Translations under genes and position numbers: made by a program | Shown here: positions 1 through 7,727 of the stretch, one piece after another | How positions within the stretch are numbered: position 1 is the stretch's first letter | Layout of the letters: each line of letters opens with the position of its first letter | Notes under the pieces: generated by a model | The model's database searches: none | What the model was told of the DNA's origin: nothing | Seen by the model: only the letters and a program-made list of their open reading frames with translations | Source: an uncultured Erysipelotrichaceae bacterium | Lineage (GTDB): Bacteria > Bacillota_I > Bacilli_A > Erysipelotrichales > Erysipelotrichaceae | DNA length: 36,785 nucleotides | Assembly (NCBI GenBank): GCA_944326095.1 | Contig: CALVCO010000013.1 | Span: 1 to 36,785 of the forward strand | Direction of reading: 5' to 3'

Positions 1-339
1 AATGTAAGTGATCAAATAAAAAATATATTAAATAAGATGGTAAAATGCACATTAGTTGATTCAATTGATGAAGAAAAGACTATCCGTCCTATTTATAATG
101 GTTTTATTAGTGTAGCAAGCAATACTTTATGCAATGTAGAGGAAGAATTAGCTAAGTTTAATAAAGAAAAAATTAAACTTGAAGCTGAGATTAAACGTAG
201 TACTAATATGTTATCTAATGAAAAATTCTTAGCAAAAGCACCAGCTGAAAAAGTTGCTGAAGAACAAAGAAAATTAGTTAATTATCAAAACCAATATAAT
301 TTGGTATGTAATCGTCTAAAAGAATTAGAAAATAAATAA
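1..339 (+). CDS. valS: Valyl-tRNA synthetase, C-terminal fragment
   Basis: This is the 3' end of a gene whose start lies before the window; the frame is open from base 1. ValS charges tRNA-Val with valine in the cytoplasm. The visible 112 residues cover the end of the anticodon-binding region and the C-terminal arm. That arm is a heptad-rich coiled coil with the family's typical closing pattern, LSNEKFLAKAPAEKV followed by an EEQRKL-type helix and a final KELENK. In ValRS this arm contacts the tRNA elbow. The gene ends at TAA and is followed at once by a strong hairpin terminator, so it closes its operon. The call rests on the characteristic C-terminal arm alone; the catalytic domain is not in view. 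Confidence 0.9.
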   Translation, partial: NVSDQIKNILNKMVKCTLVDSIDEEKTIRPIYNGFISVASNTLCNVEEELAKFNKEKIKLEAEIKRSTNMLSNEKFLAKAPAEKVAEEQRKLVNYQNQYNLVCNRLKELENK

Positions 340-341
340 TT

Positions 342-394
342 AAAAAAGCAAACCATGATGCTAAATAAATTAGTGAATATGGTTTGTTTTTTTT
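342..394 (+). terminator. Intrinsic terminator after valS
   Basis: Arms CAAACCAT (349-356) and ATGGTTTG (379-386) form a stem with a 22-nt loop, flanked by an A-run upstream and eight T's downstream. It closes the valS transcript. Confidence 0.85.
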
Positions 395-417
395 ATGTAA
401 ATAATAAATTAATTATT

Positions 418-431
418 TGAAAACGATTACA
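418..431 (+). promoter_or_regulatory. cre box (CcpA operator) upstream of ppdK
   Basis: TGAAAACGATTACA matches the Gram-positive catabolite-responsive element consensus TGWAANCGNTNWCA at every position. It ends 7 nt before the proposed -35 of ppdK. In Bacillus, cre boxes upstream of the -35 (as at ackA and pta) usually activate, whereas those inside or after the promoter repress. CcpA-dependent activation of ppdK by sugar is therefore the inference. Confidence 0.75.
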
Positions 432-438
432 TTTTTAG

Positions 439-467
439 TTTACCAACGCCAAAGATAATGTTATAAT
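439..467 (+). promoter_or_regulatory. Promoter of ppdK
   Basis: TTTACC (439-444) and TATAAT (462-467) are separated by 17 nt, a SigA-type arrangement. Transcription would start near 474, about 22 nt before the chosen ATG and just ahead of an AGGGAGG ribosome site. Confidence 0.75.
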
Positions 468-495
468 CAAACTAGTGAAATATAGGGAGGAAAAT

Positions 496-3135
496 ATGAG
501 CAATAAAAAATTTGTTTATAATTTTACTGAAGGAAATGGTAAGATGCGTGAACTTCTTGGAGGTAAAGGCGCAAATCTTGCTGAAATGACATCATTAGGT
601 ATGCCTGTTCCTAATGGCTTTACAGTTACTACTGAGGCATGTAACCAATATTACGAAGACAACCAGACTATTAATGATGAAATTAAAAAGGAAATTCTAG
701 AACATGTTGCTTATTTGGAAGAAACAACAGGAAAGAAATTAGGTAGTAAAGAAAATCCTTTATTAGTTTCAGTTAGAAGTGGTGCTCGTGCTAGTATGCC
801 TGGTATGATGGATACTATTTTAAATCTAGGTATTAATGATGATGTAGTAGAAGTTATAGCTTCTAAGACTAATAATCCTCGATTTGCATATGATAGTTAT
901 CGTCGTTTTATTCAAATGTTTGCTGATGTAGTAATGGGATTACCAAAAAGCCGTTTTGAAGAAATTATAGATGAGATAAAAGCTAAGAAAAATGTTAAAT
1001 TAGATACTGAATTAGATGCTGATGATCTTAAAGAAATGGTAGAATTATTTAAAAAATTCTATCGTGAAAATTTAAATGAAGATTTCCCAACTGATCCAAT
1101 GGTTCAATTAGAAAAAGCTATTGAAGCAGTATTTAGATCTTGGAATAATCCTAGAGCGATTTTCTATCGTAAAATGAATGATATTCCTAGTAGTTGGGGT
1201 ACAGCAGTTAATGTACAAATGATGGTATTTGGTAACATGGGTGATACTTGTGGTACTGGTGTTGCATTTACTAGAAATCCAGCTACAGGTGAAAAGAAAC
1301 TATTTGGTGAATTCTTAATGAATGCTCAAGGTGAAGACGTAGTTGCTGGTATTCGTACACCAAGCCCAATAAGTAAATTACAAGAAATTATGCCAAGTGC
1401 ATATAATCAATTTGTTGATATTTGTGATCGCTTAGAAAAACATTATCGTGATATGCAAGATATGGAATTTACTATTGAAAATGAAAAATTATATATGTTG
1501 CAAACACGTAATGGTAAACGTACAGCAGCAGCTGCTTTAAAAATTGCTTGTGATTTAGTTGATGAAGGTTTAATTAATGAAAAAGATGCTTTAATGATGG
1601 TTGAACCAAAACAATTAGATTCTTTATTACATCCGCAATTTGATGCTAGTGAACTTGCAAAAGCTAAAGTATTAACTACAGGTTTAGCTGCTAGTCCAGG
1701 TGCTGCTTGTGGTCAAATAGTATTTAATGCTGAAGATGCAATTAAAGCAGCTGAAAGTGGACGTAAAGTCGTATTAGTTAGATTAGAAACTTCACCAGAA
1801 GATATCGAGGGTATGCATGTATCTCAAGGTATTTTAACTGTAAGAGGTGGTATGACTAGTCATGCTGCAGTAGTTGCTCGTGGTATGGGTACTTGTTGTG
1901 TATCAGGATGTGGTGATGTAACTATTGATGAAACTGCAAAGACTTTCAAAGTAGGTAATCAAACATTTAAAGAAGGTGATTATATTTCTTTAGATGGTTC
2001 TACTGGTAATGTTTATGGTACAGCTGTTAAGACTGTTCCAGCTAAAATTAGTGGTCATTTTGAAAGATTTATGTCTTGGGCAGATGCAACAAGAAAATTA
2101 CAAGTTAGAACTAATGCTGATACACCTAAAGATGCAGCTCAAGCTGTTGAATTTGGAGCACAAGGTATTGGTTTAATTAGAACTGAACATATGTTCTTTG
2201 AAGCTAATCGTATTAAAGCAGTTAGAGAAATGATTGTTTCTAAGACTACTGAACAAAGAAAGAAAGCTTTAGATAAGATTTTACCTATGCAACAAGGTGA
2301 TTTTGAAGCTATATATGAGGTTATGAAAGGATTACCTGTTACAATTCGTTACTTAGATCCACCTCTACATGAATTTTTACCAACATCTTCTGCAGATATT
2401 GCGCAATTAGCTGAAGAAATGAATATTGAATTAACCGAATTGAAAAATGTAGTAGCTTCATTACATGAATTCAATCCAATGATGGGTCATCGTGGATGCC
2501 GTTTAGCAGTTACTTATCCAGAAATTGCTGAAATGCAAACGGAAGCTGTTATTCAAGCTGCAATTAATGTAAATAAAAAACATCCAGAATATAATATTCA
2601 TCCAGAAATCATGATTCCATTAGTTGGTGATAAAAATGAATTAAAATATGTTAAAGATATAGTAGTTAAAAAAGCTGAAGAAGTAATGAAAGCAAATGGT
2701 GTTGAACTTGAATATAAAGTTGGTACAATGATTGAAATTCCTCGTGCTGCTTTATTAGCTGATGAAATTGCTGAAGAAGCAGAATTCTTCTCATTTGGTA
2801 CAAACGATTTAACACAAATGACTTTTGGTTTCTCACGTGATGATGCTGGAAACTTCTTAAATGATTACTATGATAAGAAAATTTATGAACAAGATCCATT
2901 TGCTAAATTAGATCAACATGGAGTTGGTAAATTAGTTAAAATGGCTGCTGAGTTAGGTCGTAAGACTCGTCCTGATATTAAATTAGGTATCTGTGGTGAA
3001 CATGGTGGAGATCCTTCAACAATTGAATTCTGTCATCGTGTAGGTTTGAATTATGTTTCTTGTAGTCCATTCCGTGTACCAATTGCTCGTCTAGCTGCTG
3101 CTCAAGCTGCTATTAAAGAAGAGCGTGAAAAATAA
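496..3135 (+). CDS. ppdK: Pyruvate, phosphate dikinase
   Basis: PPDK interconverts pyruvate + ATP + phosphate and PEP + AMP + pyrophosphate. In fermenters it often runs toward ATP or supplies PEP, linking lower glycolysis to PPi. At 879 residues it has the normal family length. In order it shows an N-terminal nucleotide-binding domain (RSGARASMPGMMDT), the swivelling phosphohistidine domain (GGMTSHAAVVARGMG, with the catalytic His), and a C-terminal PEP/pyruvate barrel (GLIRTEHMFF, MMGHRGCRLA, FGTNDLTQMT, GICGEHGGDP with the active Cys). An upstream in-frame ATG at 475 exists, but the start at 496 follows AGGGAGG by 6 nt and matches the usual MSNKKFVYNF beginning. It is monocistronic between its own promoter with cre box and a terminator. 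The regulatory protein PPDK-RP is not adjacent. Confidence 0.97.
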   Translation: MSNKKFVYNFTEGNGKMRELLGGKGANLAEMTSLGMPVPNGFTVTTEACNQYYEDNQTINDEIKKEILEHVAYLEETTGKKLGSKENPLLVSVRSGARASMPGMMDTILNLGINDDVVEVIASKTNNPRFAYDSYRRFIQMFADVVMGLPKSRFEEIIDEIKAKKNVKLDTELDADDLKEMVELFKKFYRENLNEDFPTDPMVQLEKAIEAVFRSWNNPRAIFYRKMNDIPSSWGTAVNVQMMVFGNMGDTCGTGVAFTRNPATGEKKLFGEFLMNAQGEDVVAGIRTPSPISKLQEIMPSAYNQFVDICDRLEKHYRDMQDMEFTIENEKLYMLQTRNGKRTAAAALKIACDLVDEGLINEKDALMMVEPKQLDSLLHPQFDASELAKAKVLTTGLAASPGAACGQIVFNAEDAIKAAESGRKVVLVRLETSPEDIEGMHVSQGILTVRGGMTSHAAVVARGMGTCCVSGCGDVTIDETAKTFKVGNQTFKEGDYISLDGSTGNVYGTAVKTVPAKISGHFERFMSWADATRKLQVRTNADTPKDAAQAVEFGAQGIGLIRTEHMFFEANRIKAVREMIVSKTTEQRKKALDKILPMQQGDFEAIYEVMKGLPVTIRYLDPPLHEFLPTSSADIAQLAEEMNIELTELKNVVASLHEFNPMMGHRGCRLAVTYPEIAEMQTEAVIQAAINVNKKHPEYNIHPEIMIPLVGDKNELKYVKDIVVKKAEEVMKANGVELEYKVGTMIEIPRAALLADEIAEEAEFFSFGTNDLTQMTFGFSRDDAGNFLNDYYDKKIYEQDPFAKLDQHGVGKLVKMAAELGRKTRPDIKLGICGEHGGDPSTIEFCHRVGLNYVSCSPFRVPIARLAAAQAAIKEEREK

Positions 3136-3168
3136 TAACTATATATAAAGTTTTTAAAATTTAAATTT

Positions 3169-3206
3169 AAGCGAGCAAATATGATTTCTAATGCTCGCTT
3201 TTTTAA
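3169..3206 (+). terminator. Intrinsic terminator after ppdK
   Basis: AAGCGAGCA (3169-3177) pairs with TGCTCGCTT (3192-3200), followed by a T-tract. The 9-bp stem is unusually GC-rich for this DNA. Confidence 0.85.
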
Positions 3207-3230
3207 TCAATAATAAATAGAGAGGTAAGT

Positions 3231-3632
3231 ATGAAAGTTTTAGCAATTCCTTATGATAATAATAAAGTATTTTAACATTTTGGACATACGGAAAAATTTA
3301 AAATTGTTGAAATTGATGATAATAATCAATTATTAAATCATAAAATTATAGATACTGAATGAAATAGTCATGAGTCTTTAGCAAGTTTTTTAAAACAAAA
3401 TAATGTTGATATATTAATATGTGGTGGTATTGGACAAGGTGCAATAAATACTTTGAAAATGAATAATATTGAAATATATGCCAGAATTGTTGAAGATATT
3501 GACCAAGTTTTAAATAATTTTGTTAATAATAGATTAGTATCTAATGAAAATGCTAGTTGTTCATCACATCATAATGACCATGATTGTTTTGATCATCATA
3601 AGAAACATCATGAATGTTCATGTCATCATTAA
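3231..3632 (+). pseudogene. NifX/NifB-like (dinitrogenase cofactor family) protein, broken by two stops
   Basis: Reading straight from the ATG at 3231 (good GAGAGG ribosome site) gives 133 codons with two in-frame stops and no frameshift. TAA at 3273 falls where relatives have Gln (VFQHFGHTE), a one-base change from CAA. TGA at 3360 falls where relatives usually have Gly (DTxGSGH), a one-base change from GGA. The rest is well preserved: MKVLAIPYDN, HFGHTEKFKI, LICGGIGQGAIN, and a C-terminal tail rich in His and Cys. The family (NifX / FeMo-cofactor-like) is common in anaerobes without nitrogenase; the tail suggests metal binding. Recent inactivation or sequence error are the simplest readings. 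Codon reassignment is contradicted by TAA and TGA ending other genes here. Confidence 0.85.
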
Positions 3633-3898
3633 AATATATTTATTAATTAAAAATAGTGCTATAACTTATTTTTATAGTTATTGTATGCAAAATGGTAATT
3701 TTGAATTAAAAAAAGTCATGAAAAAGGAAGTTATTGCTTTAGTTAGAGCAAAATAGAAAATATATTATCTTTTTTGATTAGACAATTAAATTATGAAAAT
3801 AAGAAATAAAAACAATCATGATTGTTATTCTTGAGCAATTTAGTAGAAAATATATTAATTTTTTTATAAAATATTAACAAATTTTAGAAGAGGTTACT
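3633..3898 (+). other. AT-rich gap with candidate operator before the ZIP gene
   Basis: No convincing gene lies here. A perfect 16-bp palindrome, AACAATCATGATTGTT, lies at 3811-3826, followed at 3831 by TTGAGC (possible -35), a TATTAA hexamer at 3853 and TATAAA at 3865. A 14-nt direct repeat, TAGAAAATATATTA, occurs at 3754-3767 and 3844-3857. A 23-codon open stretch from an ATG at 3687 (MQNGNFELKKVMKKEV...) ends at the TAG at 3754-3756 and could be a gene remnant; I cannot assign it. The palindrome next to a metal transporter suggests a metalloregulator site, but no specific regulator is recognisable. Confidence 0.45.
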
Positions 3899-4678
3899 AT
3901 GAATTCTATATTTGTATTATTTATTCCATTTTTAGGTACTTCTTTAGGAAGCGCCTTAGTTTTTTTATTAAAAGATAAATTTGATGGTCGTTTGCAAAAG
4001 CTTATGTTAGGTTTTGCCGCTGGAGTTATGGTAGCAGCTAGTTGTTGGTCGTTAATAATTCCTGCATTAGAAATGAGTGATAATTTAGGTAAACTTGCTT
4101 TTATTCCTTCAGCAATTGGCTTAGGTTTAGGATTTTTATTTCTATTATTACTTGATAGTTTAGTTCCTCATTTACATTTAAATAGTGATAAGCCAGAGGG
4201 AATAACAAATAAAAAAATTTCTAAAACTATGATGTTATTATTGGCAGTTACAATGCATAATATTCCAGAAGGAATGGCAATTGGGGTTATATTTGCAAGT
4301 TTTATTAGTGGCAATGAGTTAATTAGTTTTGCATCTGTTTTAGCTTTATGCATTGGTATAGCTATACAGAATATTCCTGAAGGAGCTATTATATCTTTGC
4401 CTTTAAAAAATGCTGGCAATAATAAATTTAAATCATTTTTATATGGATGCTTAAGTGGAATAGTAGAACCAATTTTTGCATTAATAACTCTATTGATGAT
4501 TAACTTTGTAGAACCATTATTACCATACTTTTTATCATTTGCAGCAGGAGCAATGTTATATGTTGTGGTTGAAGAATTAATACCTGAAGCTAATACAGAT
4601 GAACATTCTAATATTGGTACGATTGGATTTGCTATTGGTTTTATTATTATGATGATTTTAGATGTAGCTTTAGGTTAA
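3899..4678 (+). CDS. ZIP-family divalent metal transporter
   Basis: This integral membrane protein of 259 residues with about eight hydrophobic segments should import Zn2+ or a related divalent cation. The ZIP signatures are clear: HNIPEGMAIG in the fourth membrane helix and NIPEGAIISLPL in the fifth, which together form the metal site, plus SGIVEP in the next helix. The loop before helix 4 holds a short His cluster (PHLHL), as in other ZIPs. In helix 5 the residue before NIPEG is Gln rather than His, a variation seen in some relatives. The start follows AGAAGAGG by 6 nt. It sits alone between the broken NifX-like gene and the thrS T-box, with no visible terminator of its own, so some read-through into the T-box leader is possible. 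Substrate choice among Zn, Fe and Mn cannot be read from sequence. Confidence 0.9.
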   Translation: MNSIFVLFIPFLGTSLGSALVFLLKDKFDGRLQKLMLGFAAGVMVAASCWSLIIPALEMSDNLGKLAFIPSAIGLGLGFLFLLLLDSLVPHLHLNSDKPEGITNKKISKTMMLLLAVTMHNIPEGMAIGVIFASFISGNELISFASVLALCIGIAIQNIPEGAIISLPLKNAGNNKFKSFLYGCLSGIVEPIFALITLLMINFVEPLLPYFLSFAAGAMLYVVVEELIPEANTDEHSNIGTIGFAIGFIIMMILDVALG

Positions 4679-4683
4679 ATTAA

Positions 4684-4712
4684 TTGACAATAGAAATATT
4701 TTGTTGTATAAA
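4684..4712 (+). promoter_or_regulatory. Promoter of the thrS T-box transcript
   Basis: A consensus TTGACA (4684-4689) and TATAAA (4707-4712) are separated by 17 nt. The expected start near 4719 leaves a leader of about 235 nt, which fits the T-box that follows. Confidence 0.85.
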
Positions 4713-4718
4713 ATAGTT

Positions 4719-4935
4719 AATGTGATGAAAAGGACACGATTTTTAAGTTGTTACATATAGAGAGCTAGTCGGTTGGTGTAAGACTAGATGTAAGCTTAAT
4801 AATTACTACCTTGGAGCAGCTTCTTAATCGAATGCCGTATAGATATGCGTTAAATATCAAAAGAGTCATCGTATTTATACGATGGAAGTAAGGTGGTACC
4901 GCGTTAATTACGTCCTTTATTAAGGACGTTTTTAT
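4719..4935 (+). promoter_or_regulatory. T-box leader, threonine-specific
   Basis: This is a tRNA-sensing riboswitch. Stem I is visible as an AGAGAG motif followed by CTAGTC (4765-4770) pairing with GACTAG (4782-4787) around a GGTTGGTG loop. The specifier region reads ACTACC (4805-4810), both threonine codons in register; ACC at 4808 is the likely specifier. The conserved T-box AAGGTGGTACCGCG lies at 4890-4903, its TGGT pairing with the tRNA acceptor end. The terminator follows. Uncharged tRNA-Thr should favour the antiterminator and switch on thrS and probably the overlapping lipoprotein gene. Confidence 0.95.
4908..4935 (+). terminator. T-box regulated terminator
   Basis: ACGTCCTT (4910-4917) and AAGGACGT (4922-4929) form an 8-bp stem with a 4-nt loop and a following T-run. 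The sequence before it can instead join the T-box antiterminator. Confidence 0.9.
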
Positions 4936-4955
4936 TTTAGAAAGGGAAGAAAATT

Positions 4956-6701
4956 ATGATTAATATTAAAGAAAATGAACAACTACATGTTTTAAATCAT
5001 AGTTGTGCACATTTATTAGCACAAGCTGTAAAACATTTATATCCAAATGCAAAATTTTGGGTAGGACCTGTAATTAATGAAGGTTTTTATTATGATATTG
5101 ATTTAGATGGTGAAGTTATTAAAGAAGAAGATTTACCAAAAATCGAAAAAGAGATGAAAAAGATTGCTAAAGATGGTAAACGTATTGTTAGACATGAAAT
5201 TTCTAAAGATGAAGCTTTAGAAATGTTTAAAGATGATCCATATAAAATTGATTTAATTAATAATATGGATGAAGCTGATACAGTAATTTCTTGTTATACA
5301 CAAGGTGATTTTACTGATTTATGTAGAGGTCCTCATGTTGAGTCAGTAAAATTACTTAAAAATTTTAAATTATTAAAAGTTAGTGGAGCTTATTGGAAGG
5401 GCGATGCTAACAATAAGATGCTTCAAAGAATTTATGGTATTTGTTTTAATACTCCTGAAGAATTAGAAGAACATTTATATCTTTTAGAAGAAGCTAAAAA
5501 ACGTGATCATAAGAAGTTAGGTAAAGAATTAGAATTATTTATGATGAGTGAATATGGACCTGGTTTCCCATTCTTTTTACCTAATGGAATGATTATTAGA
5601 AATGAATTAGAGAATTTCTGGTATCAAGAACATGCTAAAGAAGGATATCAATTTATTAAAACTCCAATAATGATGAGTAAAGAATTATGGGAATTAAGTG
5701 GACATTGGGCTAATTATAGTGAGAATATGTACACTAGTGAAATTGATGATCGTACATTCTGTATTAAACCTATGAATTGTCCTGGTGGTATGTTGGTATA
5801 TAAAAATGGTCTACATTCATATAAAGATTTACCTTTAAGAATTGGTGAATTAGGACAAGTTCATCGTCATGAAGCTAGTGGAGCTTTAAATGGTTTGTTT
5901 AGAGTTAGAACTTTTACTCAAGATGATGCTCATATCTTTATGCGTGAAGATCAAATTGAAGAAGAAGTAATTCGTTTGATTAAATTTATTGATAGAATTT
6001 ATGCTGTATTTGGATTGAAATATACAATTGAATTATCTACACGTCCTGAAAAGAAATATATTGGTGATATTGCAATATGGGATAAGAGTGAAAAAGCATT
6101 GGAACATGCATGTCATGCTGCTGGCAAAGATTGCAAAATTAATCCTGGAGATGGAGCATTCTATGGTCCTAAACTTGATTTCCATTTAATTGATTCTTTA
6201 GGTCGTGAATGGCAATGTGGCACTATTCAATTAGATATGAATCTACCTGAAAGATTTGATTTAACTTATGTTGATAGTGATGGTACAAAGAAAAGACCAA
6301 TCATGTTACATCGCGTTATATATGGATCAATTGAACGTTTTATCGGTATTTTGATTGAACACTTTGCTGGAGCTTTCCCATTGTGGTTAGCACCTAAGCA
6401 AGTAGTAATTATTCCTGTACATCATGAAAATCATTTAGCATATGCAAATAAAGTAAAAGAAGCTTTAGAAGCATATAATATTAGAGTAAGTGTTGATGAT
6501 CGTAATGAAAAATTAGGATATCGTATTAGAGAAGCTCAAATTCATAAGATTCCTGTTGAAGTAGTTGTAGGTGATAGCGATCAAAATGAAGGTATAGTTA
6601 CAGTTCGTCGTTATGGTAAAAAGGAAGAAATTAAAATGCCTTTAAATGATTTTGTAGAAAGCATTGTTGAAGAAATTAAAGAAAAGAGGTTAGCTGACTA
6701 A
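4956..6701 (+). CDS. thrS: Threonyl-tRNA synthetase lacking the TGS domain
   Basis: ThrRS charges tRNA-Thr. The protein has 581 residues against about 640 for most bacterial enzymes. It begins directly in the editing domain (HSCAH at 15-19, the HxxxH motif, and CRGPH near 123) and lacks the roughly 60-residue N-terminal TGS domain. The catalytic core is complete: motif 2 (QVHRHEASGALNGLFRVR), zinc ligands Cys275 in MNCPGG, His326 in DDAHIF and the His in LHRVIYGSIERF. It ends with an anticodon-binding domain. The usual His in the NCPGH motif is Gly here. The start is fixed by AAAGGGA 8 nt upstream, and no in-frame coding sequence lies between the T-box terminator and the ATG, so the short N-terminus is genuine. 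Controlled by the T-box. Confidence 0.96.
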   Translation: MINIKENEQLHVLNHSCAHLLAQAVKHLYPNAKFWVGPVINEGFYYDIDLDGEVIKEEDLPKIEKEMKKIAKDGKRIVRHEISKDEALEMFKDDPYKIDLINNMDEADTVISCYTQGDFTDLCRGPHVESVKLLKNFKLLKVSGAYWKGDANNKMLQRIYGICFNTPEELEEHLYLLEEAKKRDHKKLGKELELFMMSEYGPGFPFFLPNGMIIRNELENFWYQEHAKEGYQFIKTPIMMSKELWELSGHWANYSENMYTSEIDDRTFCIKPMNCPGGMLVYKNGLHSYKDLPLRIGELGQVHRHEASGALNGLFRVRTFTQDDAHIFMREDQIEEEVIRLIKFIDRIYAVFGLKYTIELSTRPEKKYIGDIAIWDKSEKALEHACHAAGKDCKINPGDGAFYGPKLDFHLIDSLGREWQCGTIQLDMNLPERFDLTYVDSDGTKKRPIMLHRVIYGSIERFIGILIEHFAGAFPLWLAPKQVVIIPVHHENHLAYANKVKEALEAYNIRVSVDDRNEKLGYRIREAQIHKIPVEVVVGDSDQNEGIVTVRRYGKKEEIKMPLNDFVESIVEEIKEKRLAD

Positions 6702-7648
6702 TGAAAAAATTATTAATTATATTATTGAGTTTAACTATTTTATGTGGTTGTTCACAAAATAATACGGAAACAATTGAAGCAACAGTTACTCCTAGTGCTA
6801 CAACAGAAAGTTTTGAACCTTTAAATGTTTTAGCACCAAAAGGTGCAACTGCTTTACCTTTAGCTAATATTATTAATGAAGGTGTTCATAATGTAGTAAC
6901 TGTTGATGGTAGTGAAGTTTTACAAGCTTCATTAGTTAATCCATCACCTGAATATGATATTATCATTGCTCCTACTAATTTAGGTGTTAAATTAGCGGCA
7001 AATGGTAAGACTTCTTATAAATTAATTGATGTACTAACATGGGGTAATTTGTATTTAGTAGGTAGTGAAAATGGAATGGAAACAGCACAAGAAATTGCTT
7101 TATTTGGAGAAAATGCTGTTGTTGGTTTAGTTTTTGAAGATTTATTTAGTGATTTAGCTATGAATAAAACATATTATCCAAGTGTTGCAGAAGCTCAAGC
7201 AGCCTTATTAAGTAATAATGCTGATATTGCATTATTAGCAGAACCTGCTGCTACAGCTACAATAGCTAAAGCTAAAGAAAATGGTGTCGAATTACAAATA
7301 TTAAATGATTTGCAACAATTATGGGAAGACAAATATGGTGGTAAATATCCACAAGCTGGAATCTTTGTTTTAGAAGAAAGCTATAATGAAAATCCAGAAA
7401 GAATAAATAGTTTTATTAATGAAGTAAAAACTTTTGTTGATGAAGCAAATCAAGATAATAGTATTGTTGTAGATGTTGTAGATAGTGTTGGAGCTGATAT
7501 TTTAGGAGTTCCTAATGGTAATATTGCTAGTACAACATGGAATCGTTTAAATTTAAATGTAGTAAACGCAAATGATGTTAAAGATGAATTAACTAATTTC
7601 TTAAATTTGTTTGGTATTAGTGATATAGAACAAACTTTGATTAAATAA
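6701..7648 (+). CDS. ABC transporter substrate-binding lipoprotein (NitT/TauT or NMT1-like)
   Basis: The 315-residue product has a lipoprotein signal peptide (hydrophobic stretch, then LCGC with Cys16 as lipidation site) and a Thr/Ser/Glu-rich linker. The periplasmic-binding-protein fold resembles NitT/TauT/ThiY-type proteins: LNVLAPKGATALPLA at the mature start, a DIIIAPTN segment, then repeated Ala-rich helices and KYPQAGIFVLEE. It should sit outside the membrane and deliver an organic solute to a permease such as the one at 7728. The ATG overlaps the thrS stop by one base (TAATG), so translation is coupled and expression probably follows the threonine T-box. The ligand is unknown. No ATPase gene is present in the window. 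Family call by pattern, not by search. Confidence 0.8.
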   Translation: MKKLLIILLSLTILCGCSQNNTETIEATVTPSATTESFEPLNVLAPKGATALPLANIINEGVHNVVTVDGSEVLQASLVNPSPEYDIIIAPTNLGVKLAANGKTSYKLIDVLTWGNLYLVGSENGMETAQEIALFGENAVVGLVFEDLFSDLAMNKTYYPSVAEAQAALLSNNADIALLAEPAATATIAKAKENGVELQILNDLQQLWEDKYGGKYPQAGIFVLEESYNENPERINSFINEVKTFVDEANQDNSIVVDVVDSVGADILGVPNGNIASTTWNRLNLNVVNANDVKDELTNFLNLFGISDIEQTLIK

Positions 7649-7653
7649 CTTTT

Positions 7654-7684
7654 AGACCTAGTTTAAAAAAACTAGGTTTTTTTA
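7654..7684 (+). terminator. Intrinsic terminator after the lipoprotein gene
   Basis: ACCTAGTTT (7656-7664) pairs with AAACTAGGT (7669-7677) with a T-run, separating the thrS-lipoprotein unit from the permease. Confidence 0.85.
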
Positions 7685-7698
7685 AGCTTTTATAGAAA

Positions 7699-7721
7699 TG
7701 AAAGCGGTTATATAGTATAAT
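7699..7721 (+). promoter_or_regulatory. Promoter with near-consensus cre box before the permease and hydrogenase operon
   Basis: TGAAAGCGGTTATA (7699-7712) matches the cre consensus at 13 of 14 positions (the final C is T). It is followed immediately by TATAAT (7716-7721). No good -35 is visible at 17 nt. A cre box at this place would block RNA polymerase, so repression by CcpA is inferred. TATAAT ends 6 nt before the ATG at 7728, so the transcript would have almost no leader. Confidence 0.5.
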
Positions 7722-7727
7722 TTACAT

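Noticed and set aside
2666-2899. Antisense open frames inside ppdK and other long genes (also 4168, 13562, 15715, 17362, 19965, 23862, 28205)
   Set aside because: They are mirror frames of well-recognised genes with no ribosome sites or family patterns.
3231-3632. Stop-codon reassignment (TAA=Gln, TGA=Gly) to read through the NifX-like gene
   Set aside because: TAA ends most genes here, and TGA ends dxs, nusB, xerD and the second DRTGG gene, so both are true stops.
3544-3756. Open reading frame of 70 codons overlapping the pseudogene end
   Set aside because: It runs in another frame through the His-rich tail and gives a low-complexity Met/Ile product; only its last 23 codons look protein-like and they lack a ribosome site.
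3754-3857. Repeat of TAGAAAATATATTA as a mobile-element boundary or CRISPR-like repeat
   Set aside because: Only two AT-rich copies 90 bp apart with no transposase, target duplication or further copies.
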